A DNA stretch of 64,000 bases from Oceaniferula flava. Lineage in GTDB: Bacteria; Verrucomicrobiota; Verrucomicrobiia; Verrucomicrobiales; Akkermansiaceae. Position 1 is the stretch's first letter. Each line of letters opens with the position of its first letter. The translations under genes and the position numbers were made by a program. The stretch is from NCBI RefSeq assembly GCF_016811075.1, contig NZ_JAFBGL010000005.1, positions 62,001 through 126,000 on the forward strand. The letters are read 5' to 3'. Shown one piece after another: positions 1 to 8,925 of the stretch. The notes below the pieces were generated by a model that did no database searches, was not told where the DNA came from, and saw only the letters and a list, made by a program, of their open reading frames with translations.

Positions 1-236
1 TCATCAAGACAGATTTCGCCGTCCACATCTACGCAATGTTCCTTGAGGTTGATGTGAACACCTGGCAATTTAAGTTTTTTAAGTGCTCCCTCCAAAGATT
101 CTGTCGACCCACTCTCGGAGGAAGTCGTCTTAGCAGTGCTATCTGCGACCGCTTTGTCGGTGGGTATCATCGCCAATAGTATCGCTACAGTTACCACGCC
201 AATTAAGGGATGATGTTTCGGCGGTGTTTGCTTCAC
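1..236 (-). CDS. YdjY-like secreted protein, N-terminal part (cut by window edge)
   Basis: Minus-strand reading frame that runs off the left edge. From a GTG at 236 it starts with a textbook signal peptide: a short basic N-terminus, the hydrophobic run LIGVVTVAILLAMIP and an AVA-D cleavage site. The mature part goes through a Ser/Thr-rich linker into LPGVHINLKEHCVDVDGEICLD. The segment resembles the start of YdjY-type domains of Planctomycetes and Verrucomicrobia (a V-D-V ... x-C-L-D pattern); their function is unknown. The frame stays open upstream and a second GTG lies at 287, but the 236 start gives the better signal peptide. No clear Shine-Dalgarno is visible. Family assignment rests on few residues, so it is tentative. 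Confidence 0.5.
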   Translation of the reverse strand, partial: MKQTPPKHHPLIGVVTVAILLAMIPTDKAVADSTAKTTSSESGSTESLEGALKKLKLPGVHINLKEHCVDVDGEICLD

Positions 237-738
237 AAATCTTTTCCGATGCCCTAACTGAGAAGCCTTACCAACACGGCTATTCACAACCGAAGTTGGT
301 CTAATATTGATCAAGCTACAAGTTTGCTCGACTACGTTTGAGCAATCCAAAATATGGTTATTAATCAACGAGGGCACTGGGGAAATTTGATAATGGTTAT
401 AGAATGTCAAGCCTCCTAACGTCTTTAGGGAGGGTTCTTATTAGTTGGATAATAACTAATAACCAAAGGCTTCAGGTAGATACTAATCAATTATTAGTTT
501 TTACCATTCCTAATTCATGGGATGTTTATGCTGCAATCATTGGATTTTCTGGACAAAAACTCCTTGCTTAACTTGATTCATGTCTTCCTCCCAGAATGAG
601 GGGTGGTAGCCAGAAGGTTAACGGTTGTCATGAAAGATATGCAAAGTGTTTAATGCACCATTATTAGAGATATAACATAATCTATGTTTATTTCAGATAT
701 GTTGTTTAGTCATAGGGTCCCAATACTTACGGCGCGTT
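237..738. other. AT-rich intergenic region upstream of the giant gene
   Basis: No convincing gene here. It separates the leftward partial gene from the rightward giant gene, so it should hold both promoters. Visible structure: three copies of the 9-mer TTATTAGTT (described separately) and a perfect inverted repeat AACATA-ATC-TATGTT at 674-688, about 50 bases before the start at 739. The DNA is clearly richer in A+T than the flanking genes. Promoter hexamers cannot be assigned with confidence. Confidence 0.5.
438..499. promoter_or_regulatory. Three copies of TTATTAGTT, two as an inverted pair
   Basis: TTATTAGTT occurs at 438-446 and 491-499 on the plus strand and as its complement AACTAATAA at 454-462. 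The first two form a perfect inverted repeat with a 7-base spacer. The repeated, oriented arrangement in a divergent intergenic region suggests a protein-binding site, but no known regulator is recognised. Some repetition is expected by chance in AT-rich DNA. Confidence 0.3.
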
Positions 739-3700
739 ATGAATTGGCCCATTAACACATCATACGTCACGGTAACCCAATACATCATGAAAATAATTAA
801 CCAAGTCACTACACTAAGCGAACAATGGAAAACTCTCGTTTCAGTCATCACGGGCTTCATCATTGTTCTCTACTCTCTTTTCTCTGCAAGCGTGCATGCA
901 TCCGCTCCAGATCTAACCACCGGAGGTGTGCCGAACGAGACACCTACTCTGGACATAAACCTTGGACCTACAGGAATGCACGGATGGGTTTATCACCAAG
1001 GGGCCAATACTAAAGATAGTCGACAAATCTTAGTTACTTCAGTCGATACCGGGTCGCCTGCTGATGGTGTTCTGGCCGTTGATGATGTTGTCCTTGGGGC
1101 AGATGGAACCGGAGCTACCCCAGTGAATTTCAGCTCAGATGCCCGCAAGAGCCTTGCTTTGGCCATCGCTGATGCCGAAGCACAGAATCCGGCTACACTC
1201 AGGCTTCTGCGTTGGAGAGCAGGCACTACCTCTACAGTTTCAATTACGCTTCAGGCACTTGGCGCATACAGCGCTACGGCACCCTACAATTGTCCCAAGT
1301 CTGCTACCATTCTTGAGCAAGGTTTGGATTTCATTATGGCCAGTGAGGATTCTGGGAGGTTTTCGTTGGGCACTCTAAGCCTTTTGGCAGGGAATGACCC
1401 CTTGAACACAGACAATGCGGCAAGGCAAACACGGGCTCAAACGGAAGCACGTGCACTTATCGCCAGTCCAGATAAAATTGCCTTTTGGAAATCTGGCCAG
1501 ATAGACACTAATGCCAAAATCACTTGGACGCTGGGGCATCAGCTGATTGTTTTGACTGAATACTATCTTCAGACGGAAGACCAATTGGTCCTCCCCACTA
1601 TTGAGGCCATGGCCATTCAGATAGCCAACGGGCAAAGTCATTTCGGAACCATGGGACATCAACTTGCCGTTCCAGCATCCGATGGCTCACTCAATGGTGC
1701 CTATAACGTGGGTTACGGAACAGTTAACTCTGCAGGTATGCCATGTTTCTTAGGTTTGTTGCTCGCCAGGGAATGCGGGGTCAACAGCCCTGAAATCGAT
1801 CCCGCGATCGAGCGAGCTAGTGCTTTTTTTGCGGCGTATGAAGGCTATGGGAAAATACCTTATGGCGAACACGAACCTGAGCGCTCTGGGCATTCGGGGA
1901 ACGGAAAAAGCGCGATCGCGGCCCTTTGCTTTTCTCTGATGGATGATAGGCAAGGTGAACAAAAATATTTTTCCAGAATGGCGACAGCTTCGGCATCTGA
2001 ACGAGAAGGCGGACACAGCGGCGCCTATTTCAATCAGCTGTGGACCCCCCTCGGAGCCAACGTAGCCGGAGAAGAAGCAGTGATCGCCCACTTCAGTGAT
2101 GTTAGCTGGTTACTGGATCTTAATCGTAGATGGGATGGAGGTTTCGACTGGAATACTCAGAGCGGTGGACTGAACGGTGGTGTCCCCCAGTGGAACGAGT
2201 TATGGATGTCGACTGCAGCACTGCTCACCTATGCTATGCCCTTGCGTCAACTTCATATCACTGGTCGTGGCCACGATCAGACCCGTTGGTTAACCACTAC
2301 TGAAGTGGAGGAAACGCTTTATGCCAATGGTTATAACGCGTCCTCACTAAGTACCAACGACCTTCTGGCAGACCTGGCCAATTGGTCCCCAAGCGTTCAG
2401 GACAAGGCTGCTACAGAATTAGGTTCTCGTACCGGTGAACACGCTACTTTGATCCCAACGTTGATCGCGATGGCCAACGATACCCAGGCCGGAGAATCAC
2501 GTGTGGGTGCATGTTTTGCACTAGGAGAAACAAGGGATGGAAGCGCGGCAGCGACCTTGGCAGCCCTTCTCACTGACAGTGATCATGAAGTTCGTTTTGC
2601 CTCTGCCGTCGCCATGCGCTTGATGCCAAATTCAGCTAAACTAGCGCATCTGGATACGATACTAGCAGCTACCGCTAGCACCTCTAAACCTCTGTTCCCT
2701 CTCGACCCGGATGACCCCTTGCATTTTGCGCATTACCACTTGTCCATGCTGCTCTTCTATAGTGGCAGTGCATACGGTAATAAGGGCATTATTCGAGGCG
2801 ACGGCATTGATGGCGTCGATCGGAATTTACTTTATCCCGCAATTAGAGCCGTAGCGGCTAACCCTCACGGTCTAGCTCGAAGCACCTTGGCTGAGACTTA
2901 TCGTAATTTAACTAGGGCTGACGTTGAAGCAGTCGCCGGAGCCCTAGTTGATTCGGTGCAAGTCCGTGCACCTGCAGATAAGATGTTCTCAGCAGGCGTT
3001 CGTCTGGGAGGGCTGGACGCCCTACAGGCGTATAACTTTGCCGAAGGGGTTCCACTCAGTAAGGGGATAATTGCTGACTCGGAACTCCTAACGAACGAAC
3101 ACACCCACGCATTGGGAATTTTGGAAAGTTATGCCGGCTCATCAGAATTAGTAGACCCGAATCCTCAAATTGAAGATTTCTGTGATTTCCTAGTCGATAC
3201 TGACCCCACACTAAGGTCTGCAGCTCAATTGGTTCTGGATGCCATTTCCGCCGACAGCAACCCTGTTGCACCAACCTCATTTAAGAGCATCGAATCAGTT
3301 ACAGCAGACACCACGACTTTAACACAATCATCTAAATGGACCACTCTGCGAGTAGCTGCTACCGATCTAGCAGATGGTGATAGCGTTTATACTTGGAAAA
3401 AAGTGCACGGAGCCGGTAATGTTAGCTTCACCTCGAATGGAACCTCGGCGGCTAAGGATACGGTTGCCTACTTTGATGGGACACCCGGTCAATACCTTTT
3501 CGAAGTCACCATGTCAGACTCTCGGAAACTCACGGAAGACTCTCAAACAGTCAGTGTTACAGTCTACGACGCCAATGGAAGCCTGCCAACCAACGACGCT
3601 CCAACAGCGACCCCATTGTCAGTTACTGCCCCTCAGTCCACGGCAACCCCAATCACCCTGTCAGGCTCTGACCCTGAAGGATATGATCTAACATATGATC

Positions 3701-6700
3701 TAAGTAGTCATCCTTCCCATGGAACATTAGCTGGTAATGCCCCCTATCTAACATATACTTCAGATCCAGCCTACACAGGATCTGATAGCTTGAGCTTTGA
3801 GGCCATCGACAGCGAAGGTCAGGTCTCAATTGCTACCGTAAATATCACCGTCACAGCAGCCAGTGCTTTCGAAGTCAGTCTTCATGAACCTTTCGACTAC
3901 ACAAATGGTGCCGCTATCAACGGTCAAAACGGAGGGGTTGGCTTTGGTGGAGCTTGGAGTTCCACCAGAAAAACCCCTTCGATATCAAGCGGCAGTAAAA
4001 CATGGGGAATCTTAAATACAGCTGGAAATCATGCACAAGGCGATGCCTGGAGTGCTCTGACTCGGCCGATCGGATCTTCTCTATCTGATGCAGGTCTCAT
4101 GGCTGACGGTTCTACCTTGTGGTTCAGCATCGTTATCGATGTGTCTGGCCAGAATAAAGCTAATACAGACCTGAATCTTGCCATTTGCAATGCAAATAAG
4201 TTCGAATCTGGTAGTTTAGGCAATCGCCAAAATTTAGTTCCCTCCACCGCCGAGGGAATCGGCTTAACCTATGACAAAGGGCGGATCCAAGGTGCTTACT
4301 GGAAGGATAGTGGAGATGGTGATGCCTACTCCGAACGGACTGGAGTAGATAGTTACACAGTTCTGAATGCGACGTCGAGATCCAGTGCCCTCATTGTTGG
4401 AAAAATCGAATGGGGTGCTGATGAACTCGCCACGGAGACACTGACACTATATGCGCCCGATACGACTTTAGCCCTCGGCCTGCCAACGATGGATGCCATC
4501 AGCATTCCGGCTCTTGATCAGACACAGTTCGATACTCTAGCCCTCCACTTTAAGGATTTCCCCATGGTCGACGAGATTCGTGTCGGGGCGACTTATGAGA
4601 GTGTGATTCTTGGAACTGTTGCAATGAGTGCCGACATCACCCCTCCATCCCCTGACCCCATGGGCTTTGCCTCAGTTCCAACACCTGCCAGTGGGACCTC
4701 AGTCACCATGGTAGCAGCGACCGCATTTGATACCGCCGGAGTGGAATATAAGTTCACCTGCACCACCGGGGGAGGGAATGATAGTGACTGGCAGACCAGT
4801 CCATCATATACGGATACAGGGCTCACACCGGGAGTCTCATATAGCTACACAGTTTCAGCCCGTGATCGCAGCCCTGCGCAAAACACGACCGTATCATCAT
4901 CTCCAGCATCTGTTCTCCTTCCAAGCCAAATTGAGACTTCTGAAGTAGTCGGCATGAATATAACCGACGCAGAATCAATAATCAGCTCTCATAGCTTTAC
5001 GGTCGGCACAGTGAGCTATGCCTACCACGAAACGATTCCAGCAGGAATGATCATCAGTCAGACACCGGCAAGTGGAACTACGGTGGCACCTGGAACAACC
5101 TTTGATTTACTCGTCTCGCTTGGGCCCGACGTAACCCCGCCAACTATCATGTCAACTGATATTGTTGATGATCAATCTGGAGAACCGGTAACCTCGAATG
5201 ACCTCGTTACCTATACGATTACTTTCAGTGAAGATATGGATGATGCCGGCGTAGATGTCTCTGATTTCTCAAATTCTGGGACTTCAACTATAATTCTAGG
5301 ACTTGTTACGGAAGTTGCGCCAGGCGTATTCACAGTAGAAGTGACGCCTACTAATGCTGGCACCCTCCAGCTGCAAATTCCCGCTGGTGCTGAGCTTTCC
5401 GATACCTCGGGGAATTTGTTGAATACGGTTTCTGCAATTGTGGATGACACTGTTCTAACTGTTGAAGCGCCAAGCTCACTTATCTATGAACCATTTGATT
5501 ATCTCGCTGGTGGTCTTAATGGACAAGCTGGTTCGTCAGAGATCGGCCTTGAAGGCACTTGGACGGCGTCCAACACCACCTTGGTTAGCGCTTCTCCTCA
5601 CAATTATGGTTCACTTCCGACTAATGGCGGCAGTCTTTCCGATTTCGGCACCGGTAACCGCTTTGGAGGAGCTCGCTCGATCAGTGCCTTTGCTCTCGCG
5701 GGAAATGGCTTACTCGATTATGGACAGACTCTGTGGTTCAGCGTGCTGGTAGGTTATGAAGACGCAGCAAACCTTACCAATTCTCGACTCGGATTCGCTC
5801 TCGCCAATCACCAGTTCAACAGTGGTAACTATAACTACTGGATTGACGATGAAGGTTCACAAAGTGGATCTGGCATTGGATTTGTTTTTGGAAAAATCAA
5901 TAACGGTAATGGTCGAGTCGTCGCCAGCGAATTCCAAGACTTCGCATCTGGAGACGGAGTAGCAGGAAACATACTGGGATCTTGGGACGGCACGAACACC
6001 TACAGCAATGGCGATGTCGGGCTAATAGTTGGGAAAATTACCTGGGGAGGCAGTTCTCAAGATGTCGATAGAATAGAACTCTACCAACCAGACACCAATT
6101 TAACTCTCCCAGCTTCTCCAATCTCGGTCCTCACGACAATCGTTGATCAATCCACCTTTGATACGGTAACTTTTGCACGGAGCGATAGAGTGATCATGGA
6201 TGAGATTCGATTCGGAGAATCCTATGAAAGCGTAGTGTCAGGTTCTGATTTTACGGCACCTTTGCTAACTTCCGATAACTTCGTCGACGATCAAGCTGGT
6301 GCTTCTGTGGCAGTAGATACAACGGTAACTTATACGGTCACTTTCAGCGAAGATATGAATGAATCGACGGTCGATGCTGCCGACTTTGCCAACGCTGGAA
6401 ATGCAGTCATGACGGTCGAAGATATCACAAAAATTTCGCCTCACATTTTTGCTGTGGCTGTAACCCCTACCAGCACAGGGAGTCTGCAACTTCAAGTGTC
6501 GACAGCAGCAACGATCACTGACATGGCCGGAAACCCCATAGATGTATCGTATGCGATCACAGACGATACGACCATTACGGTCTATGCCCCAGTCATGGTC
6601 ACCGTGCCAAATGTCGTCGGGCTTACACAGAGTTCGGCAGAGAGTTCAATCACCCTGAACAATCTCTTAGTTGGTGCGGTAACGATAAGCTATAGTGACA

Positions 6701-7647
6701 CGGTTACCGTTGGAAATGTAATTAGCCAGAGCCCAGCCGGCAGTAATAACATAGCTGAAGGGTCATCGGTAGATTTGGTAGTTTCGCTCGGAACCAATCC
6801 TTCGCCTAAACTGGTAAGAACGACAATCAATGCTGTGAGCAATACTACTTGGACAACCGTAACCTTGGGCCAGAGTTACAGCTCCGCAGTTATCGTAGCG
6901 ACTCCAATTTACAGCACTTCTTCATTGCCGCCTGTGGTGACACGTGTCACAAATGTTACGTCTAATAGTTTTGACTTGAAGATCGATCGCACCGATGGAT
7001 TAACTGGTATAACCTCTGTTGATGTTTCCGTCATCGTTGTTGACGAAGGCGTGTATACCCAGAACGTTCATGGTGTGACTATGGAAGCGGTCAAATTCAC
7101 TTCTACCGTGACGGCAAAGAAAAATAGCTGGGTTGCCGAGGCGCGAAGCTATCAAAACAGCTACTCAAACCCTGTCGTTGTAGGCCAGGTGATGAGCGCA
7201 AACGATCCAGACTGGTCTGTGTTCTGGAGTATGGGAAGCTCCTATTCTAACCCTGCAAACGCTACAAACCTTAACATTGGTAAACACGTAGGCGAAGATC
7301 CTGATTCTATTCGAGCTAATGAAACTATCGGCTACATCGTGATAGAAGCCGGCAGCGGCGCTATCGATGGTGTTGCCTATGAAGCAGCCCTCGGCTCAGA
7401 CACAGTGCAAGGGTTTTCGGATTCTTCTTCCCCATACACCTACACCCTAAGTGGTGGACTGACTACTGCCAGTTCAGCTGCAGTCAGTGTCTCAGGTATG
7501 GATGGCAACGATGGCTCATGGGCCGTATTATCTGGTAATCCAGCACTGACAACGACCTCTCTGGGCCTGCACGCGTGCGAAGATTTGCTTCTGGATGTCG
7601 AACAGAACCACACTACTACCCAGGTCGGGTATATCGTTTTCGAATAG
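739..7647 (+). CDS. Giant secreted multidomain protein: DUF6288 core with HEAT-like, LamG-like, Ig-like and PASTA modules
   Basis: A 2302-residue exported protein. A hydrophobic signal segment lies near residues 35-55; an alternative ATG at 787 would shorten the N-terminus. A PDZ-like segment (about 80-125) and an alpha-toroid-like region (about 180-520) match the DUF6288 architecture of Verrucomicrobia and Planctomycetes. HEAT-like repeats follow (about 550-650), then a PKD-like domain (about 875-945), a cadherin-like domain (955-1040), two LamG-like domains (about 1050-1290 and 1580-1830), an Fn3-like domain (1300-1390), two Ig-like domains with the motif FSEDM (1466-1570, 1838-1950) and two PASTA-like repeats (1400-1462, 1953-2018). 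The C-terminal 280 residues look lectin-like. Role unknown; a cell-surface carbohydrate or wall-binding function is inferred. No LPXTG or PEP-CTERM sorting tail is seen. Confidence 0.75.
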   Translation: MNWPINTSYVTVTQYIMKIINQVTTLSEQWKTLVSVITGFIIVLYSLFSASVHASAPDLTTGGVPNETPTLDINLGPTGMHGWVYHQGANTKDSRQILVTSVDTGSPADGVLAVDDVVLGADGTGATPVNFSSDARKSLALAIADAEAQNPATLRLLRWRAGTTSTVSITLQALGAYSATAPYNCPKSATILEQGLDFIMASEDSGRFSLGTLSLLAGNDPLNTDNAARQTRAQTEARALIASPDKIAFWKSGQIDTNAKITWTLGHQLIVLTEYYLQTEDQLVLPTIEAMAIQIANGQSHFGTMGHQLAVPASDGSLNGAYNVGYGTVNSAGMPCFLGLLLARECGVNSPEIDPAIERASAFFAAYEGYGKIPYGEHEPERSGHSGNGKSAIAALCFSLMDDRQGEQKYFSRMATASASEREGGHSGAYFNQLWTPLGANVAGEEAVIAHFSDVSWLLDLNRRWDGGFDWNTQSGGLNGGVPQWNELWMSTAALLTYAMPLRQLHITGRGHDQTRWLTTTEVEETLYANGYNASSLSTNDLLADLANWSPSVQDKAATELGSRTGEHATLIPTLIAMANDTQAGESRVGACFALGETRDGSAAATLAALLTDSDHEVRFASAVAMRLMPNSAKLAHLDTILAATASTSKPLFPLDPDDPLHFAHYHLSMLLFYSGSAYGNKGIIRGDGIDGVDRNLLYPAIRAVAANPHGLARSTLAETYRNLTRADVEAVAGALVDSVQVRAPADKMFSAGVRLGGLDALQAYNFAEGVPLSKGIIADSELLTNEHTHALGILESYAGSSELVDPNPQIEDFCDFLVDTDPTLRSAAQLVLDAISADSNPVAPTSFKSIESVTADTTTLTQSSKWTTLRVAATDLADGDSVYTWKKVHGAGNVSFTSNGTSAAKDTVAYFDGTPGQYLFEVTMSDSRKLTEDSQTVSVTVYDANGSLPTNDAPTATPLSVTAPQSTATPITLSGSDPEGYDLTYDLSSHPSHGTLAGNAPYLTYTSDPAYTGSDSLSFEAIDSEGQVSIATVNITVTAASAFEVSLHEPFDYTNGAAINGQNGGVGFGGAWSSTRKTPSISSGSKTWGILNTAGNHAQGDAWSALTRPIGSSLSDAGLMADGSTLWFSIVIDVSGQNKANTDLNLAICNANKFESGSLGNRQNLVPSTAEGIGLTYDKGRIQGAYWKDSGDGDAYSERTGVDSYTVLNATSRSSALIVGKIEWGADELATETLTLYAPDTTLALGLPTMDAISIPALDQTQFDTLALHFKDFPMVDEIRVGATYESVILGTVAMSADITPPSPDPMGFASVPTPASGTSVTMVAATAFDTAGVEYKFTCTTGGGNDSDWQTSPSYTDTGLTPGVSYSYTVSARDRSPAQNTTVSSSPASVLLPSQIETSEVVGMNITDAESIISSHSFTVGTVSYAYHETIPAGMIISQTPASGTTVAPGTTFDLLVSLGPDVTPPTIMSTDIVDDQSGEPVTSNDLVTYTITFSEDMDDAGVDVSDFSNSGTSTIILGLVTEVAPGVFTVEVTPTNAGTLQLQIPAGAELSDTSGNLLNTVSAIVDDTVLTVEAPSSLIYEPFDYLAGGLNGQAGSSEIGLEGTWTASNTTLVSASPHNYGSLPTNGGSLSDFGTGNRFGGARSISAFALAGNGLLDYGQTLWFSVLVGYEDAANLTNSRLGFALANHQFNSGNYNYWIDDEGSQSGSGIGFVFGKINNGNGRVVASEFQDFASGDGVAGNILGSWDGTNTYSNGDVGLIVGKITWGGSSQDVDRIELYQPDTNLTLPASPISVLTTIVDQSTFDTVTFARSDRVIMDEIRFGESYESVVSGSDFTAPLLTSDNFVDDQAGASVAVDTTVTYTVTFSEDMNESTVDAADFANAGNAVMTVEDITKISPHIFAVAVTPTSTGSLQLQVSTAATITDMAGNPIDVSYAITDDTTITVYAPVMVTVPNVVGLTQSSAESSITLNNLLVGAVTISYSDTVTVGNVISQSPAGSNNIAEGSSVDLVVSLGTNPSPKLVRTTINAVSNTTWTTVTLGQSYSSAVIVATPIYSTSSLPPVVTRVTNVTSNSFDLKIDRTDGLTGITSVDVSVIVVDEGVYTQNVHGVTMEAVKFTSTVTAKKNSWVAEARSYQNSYSNPVVVGQVMSANDPDWSVFWSMGSSYSNPANATNLNIGKHVGEDPDSIRANETIGYIVIEAGSGAIDGVAYEAALGSDTVQGFSDSSSPYTYTLSGGLTTASSAAVSVSGMDGNDGSWAVLSGNPALTTTSLGLHACEDLLLDVEQNHTTTQVGYIVFE

Positions 7648-7675
7648 GAAATATTTTACCAAAGTCTTTAACATT

Positions 7676-7701
7676 GCTGTCTCCGCTTCGGCGGGGACAG
7701 C
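7676..7701 (+). terminator. Hairpin terminator after the giant gene
   Basis: GCTGTCTCCGC-TTCG-GCGGGGACAGC forms an 11-bp stem with one G-T wobble and a stable TTCG tetraloop, 28 bases after the stop codon. It is followed by a weak T-rich stretch (tctctttta) rather than a solid U tract, so termination may be partial and the next gene could still be read through. Confidence 0.6.
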
Positions 7702-7727
7702 CTGAAACAATCTCTTTTACTTCATTC

Positions 7728-8507
7728 ATGATCAACAAGACTATCGTGGCCTGCGCTGTGACGTTTGCTGTCGGCGTAAGCGTCGGGTTCCTGCTGACTC
7801 ATTCAGAACGTAATGAAGAGCCTGAGTCAATAAGCTCAGCGAGAGATTCGAAAAAGCTTACAGCGAGAAGTAATCAACCTGCTCGTGCGAGCCGTAGGAA
7901 GAGCTATCAGAAAACACCCAGAAAAATCGCTTCTACTTCATCTGATCTCATCACTGTTCCCAGACGTCTGCTAGAGGAACTCAGCCTCGCTGCTGGTAAT
8001 CGAACCGCCGGGCAACCGCTCTTCAGTAGTGACAGAAAACTTGAGGCTCTATTACAGATCGTTGGTTCAGAGAGGGCGACAGTGGAGAAAGCTTGGAAGA
8101 ACTCTCTCCAAAAAACCCGAGAAATGGAGGCTGAATCAGCCACCTCTGAAGACCTCACTGACGGGTCAGTGCGAATCACTATACCAGATCTCGGTTCTGA
8201 CATAGCGAGTATCGGAGCGGAGTTTAAGTCAACAGTTTGTAATATTCTTGGCCCCGAACGTGGTGAAGTCTTCCTCGCGTTGAATCAGGCCGACAGTCTA
8301 TTCACTCCGCCGAAGGGAGATCGCACCTATACTGTGAAATCAGAGGCCATCGGAGACGGACGCTGGCGTTTTCACATGACTCTCGAAGGTTCGCTCGGAC
8401 GCAGGGTTTGGGTGGGGAACAGTATCCCTGATGAGATTCGTCATCTTACCGATGCTGCTAATATCCGTTCTTCTCAAGAGGGGTTATCCCAAAATGATGA
8501 TAAGTAG
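7728..8507 (+). CDS. Membrane-anchored hypothetical protein
   Basis: A 259-residue protein of unknown family. The frame extends upstream to 7575, into the giant gene, but the ATG at 7728 gives a sensible start: basic MINK followed by one N-terminal hydrophobic helix (about residues 6-22, TIVACAVTFAVGVSVGFLL) and then a charged, Ser/Lys/Arg-rich linker. The rest is soluble and would face the periplasm. No catalytic motif is recognised. It sits 80 bases after the giant secreted protein on the same strand, beyond a hairpin, so a partner or read-through relationship is possible but unproven. Confidence 0.65.
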   Translation: MINKTIVACAVTFAVGVSVGFLLTHSERNEEPESISSARDSKKLTARSNQPARASRRKSYQKTPRKIASTSSDLITVPRRLLEELSLAAGNRTAGQPLFSSDRKLEALLQIVGSERATVEKAWKNSLQKTREMEAESATSEDLTDGSVRITIPDLGSDIASIGAEFKSTVCNILGPERGEVFLALNQADSLFTPPKGDRTYTVKSEAIGDGRWRFHMTLEGSLGRRVWVGNSIPDEIRHLTDAANIRSSQEGLSQNDDK

Positions 8508-8893
8508 GTTGTGAGTCAAAGTGTGGGAGTTTGATAGGCTGGTTTGTTGACAAACTAGTAGTTCATTGAGGTATTGTCATTCGGGTGGTAATCACAAGGA
8601 CAAGATAGTCGTGAATGGCAGCAAAAAGATCCGTGTTCAAACTGGATGCGTTCATTTTCGATATACTAAAAAAATAACACAGCCGATACTACCGCTCCAG
8701 AGCGAGAGTGCTCGTGTCTTTCAATCAGGTAATGTGTGTTATACAAAAGGGGGCGGTTCTTTGCCGTAATGGATGTTAGACCTGTGTCTTGGGATCAAAA
8801 TGGTGATGGGAACGGTGGTATTATTTGGTTTGCTATATGTTGTGTGGAGCTCAGTGCTGTCTCTTTTATTTGCTCATCCTGATGTAGTAAGAG
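8508..8893. other. Intergenic region between converging genes
   Basis: Between the plus-strand gene ending at 8507 and the minus-strand gene ending at 8894. It contains a perfect short palindrome GTTTGT-TG-ACAAAC at 8542-8555, with no T tract, and otherwise only the doubtful small frame described at 8773. No strong Rho-independent terminator is visible for either neighbour. Confidence 0.4.
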
Positions 8894-8925
8894 CTATGGG
8901 AGTTCGTGGATGGATGCGTGGATAA
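8773..8925 (+). CDS. Possible very small membrane protein (doubtful)
   Basis: A 50-codon frame from ATG 8773 with one strongly hydrophobic stretch (VVLFGLLYVVWSSVLSLLFA), ending within the last 32 bases of the opposing gene. There is no Shine-Dalgarno and no family recognised. The single clean transmembrane-like segment is the only argument for it; it may well be chance. Confidence 0.15.
   Translation: MLDLCLGIKMVMGTVVLFGLLYVVWSSVLSLLFAHPDVVRAMGVRGWMRG

Noticed and set aside
8566-8769. 67-codon frame after the membrane-anchored protein
   Set aside because: Starts only at a TTG, low-complexity basic sequence with no motif.
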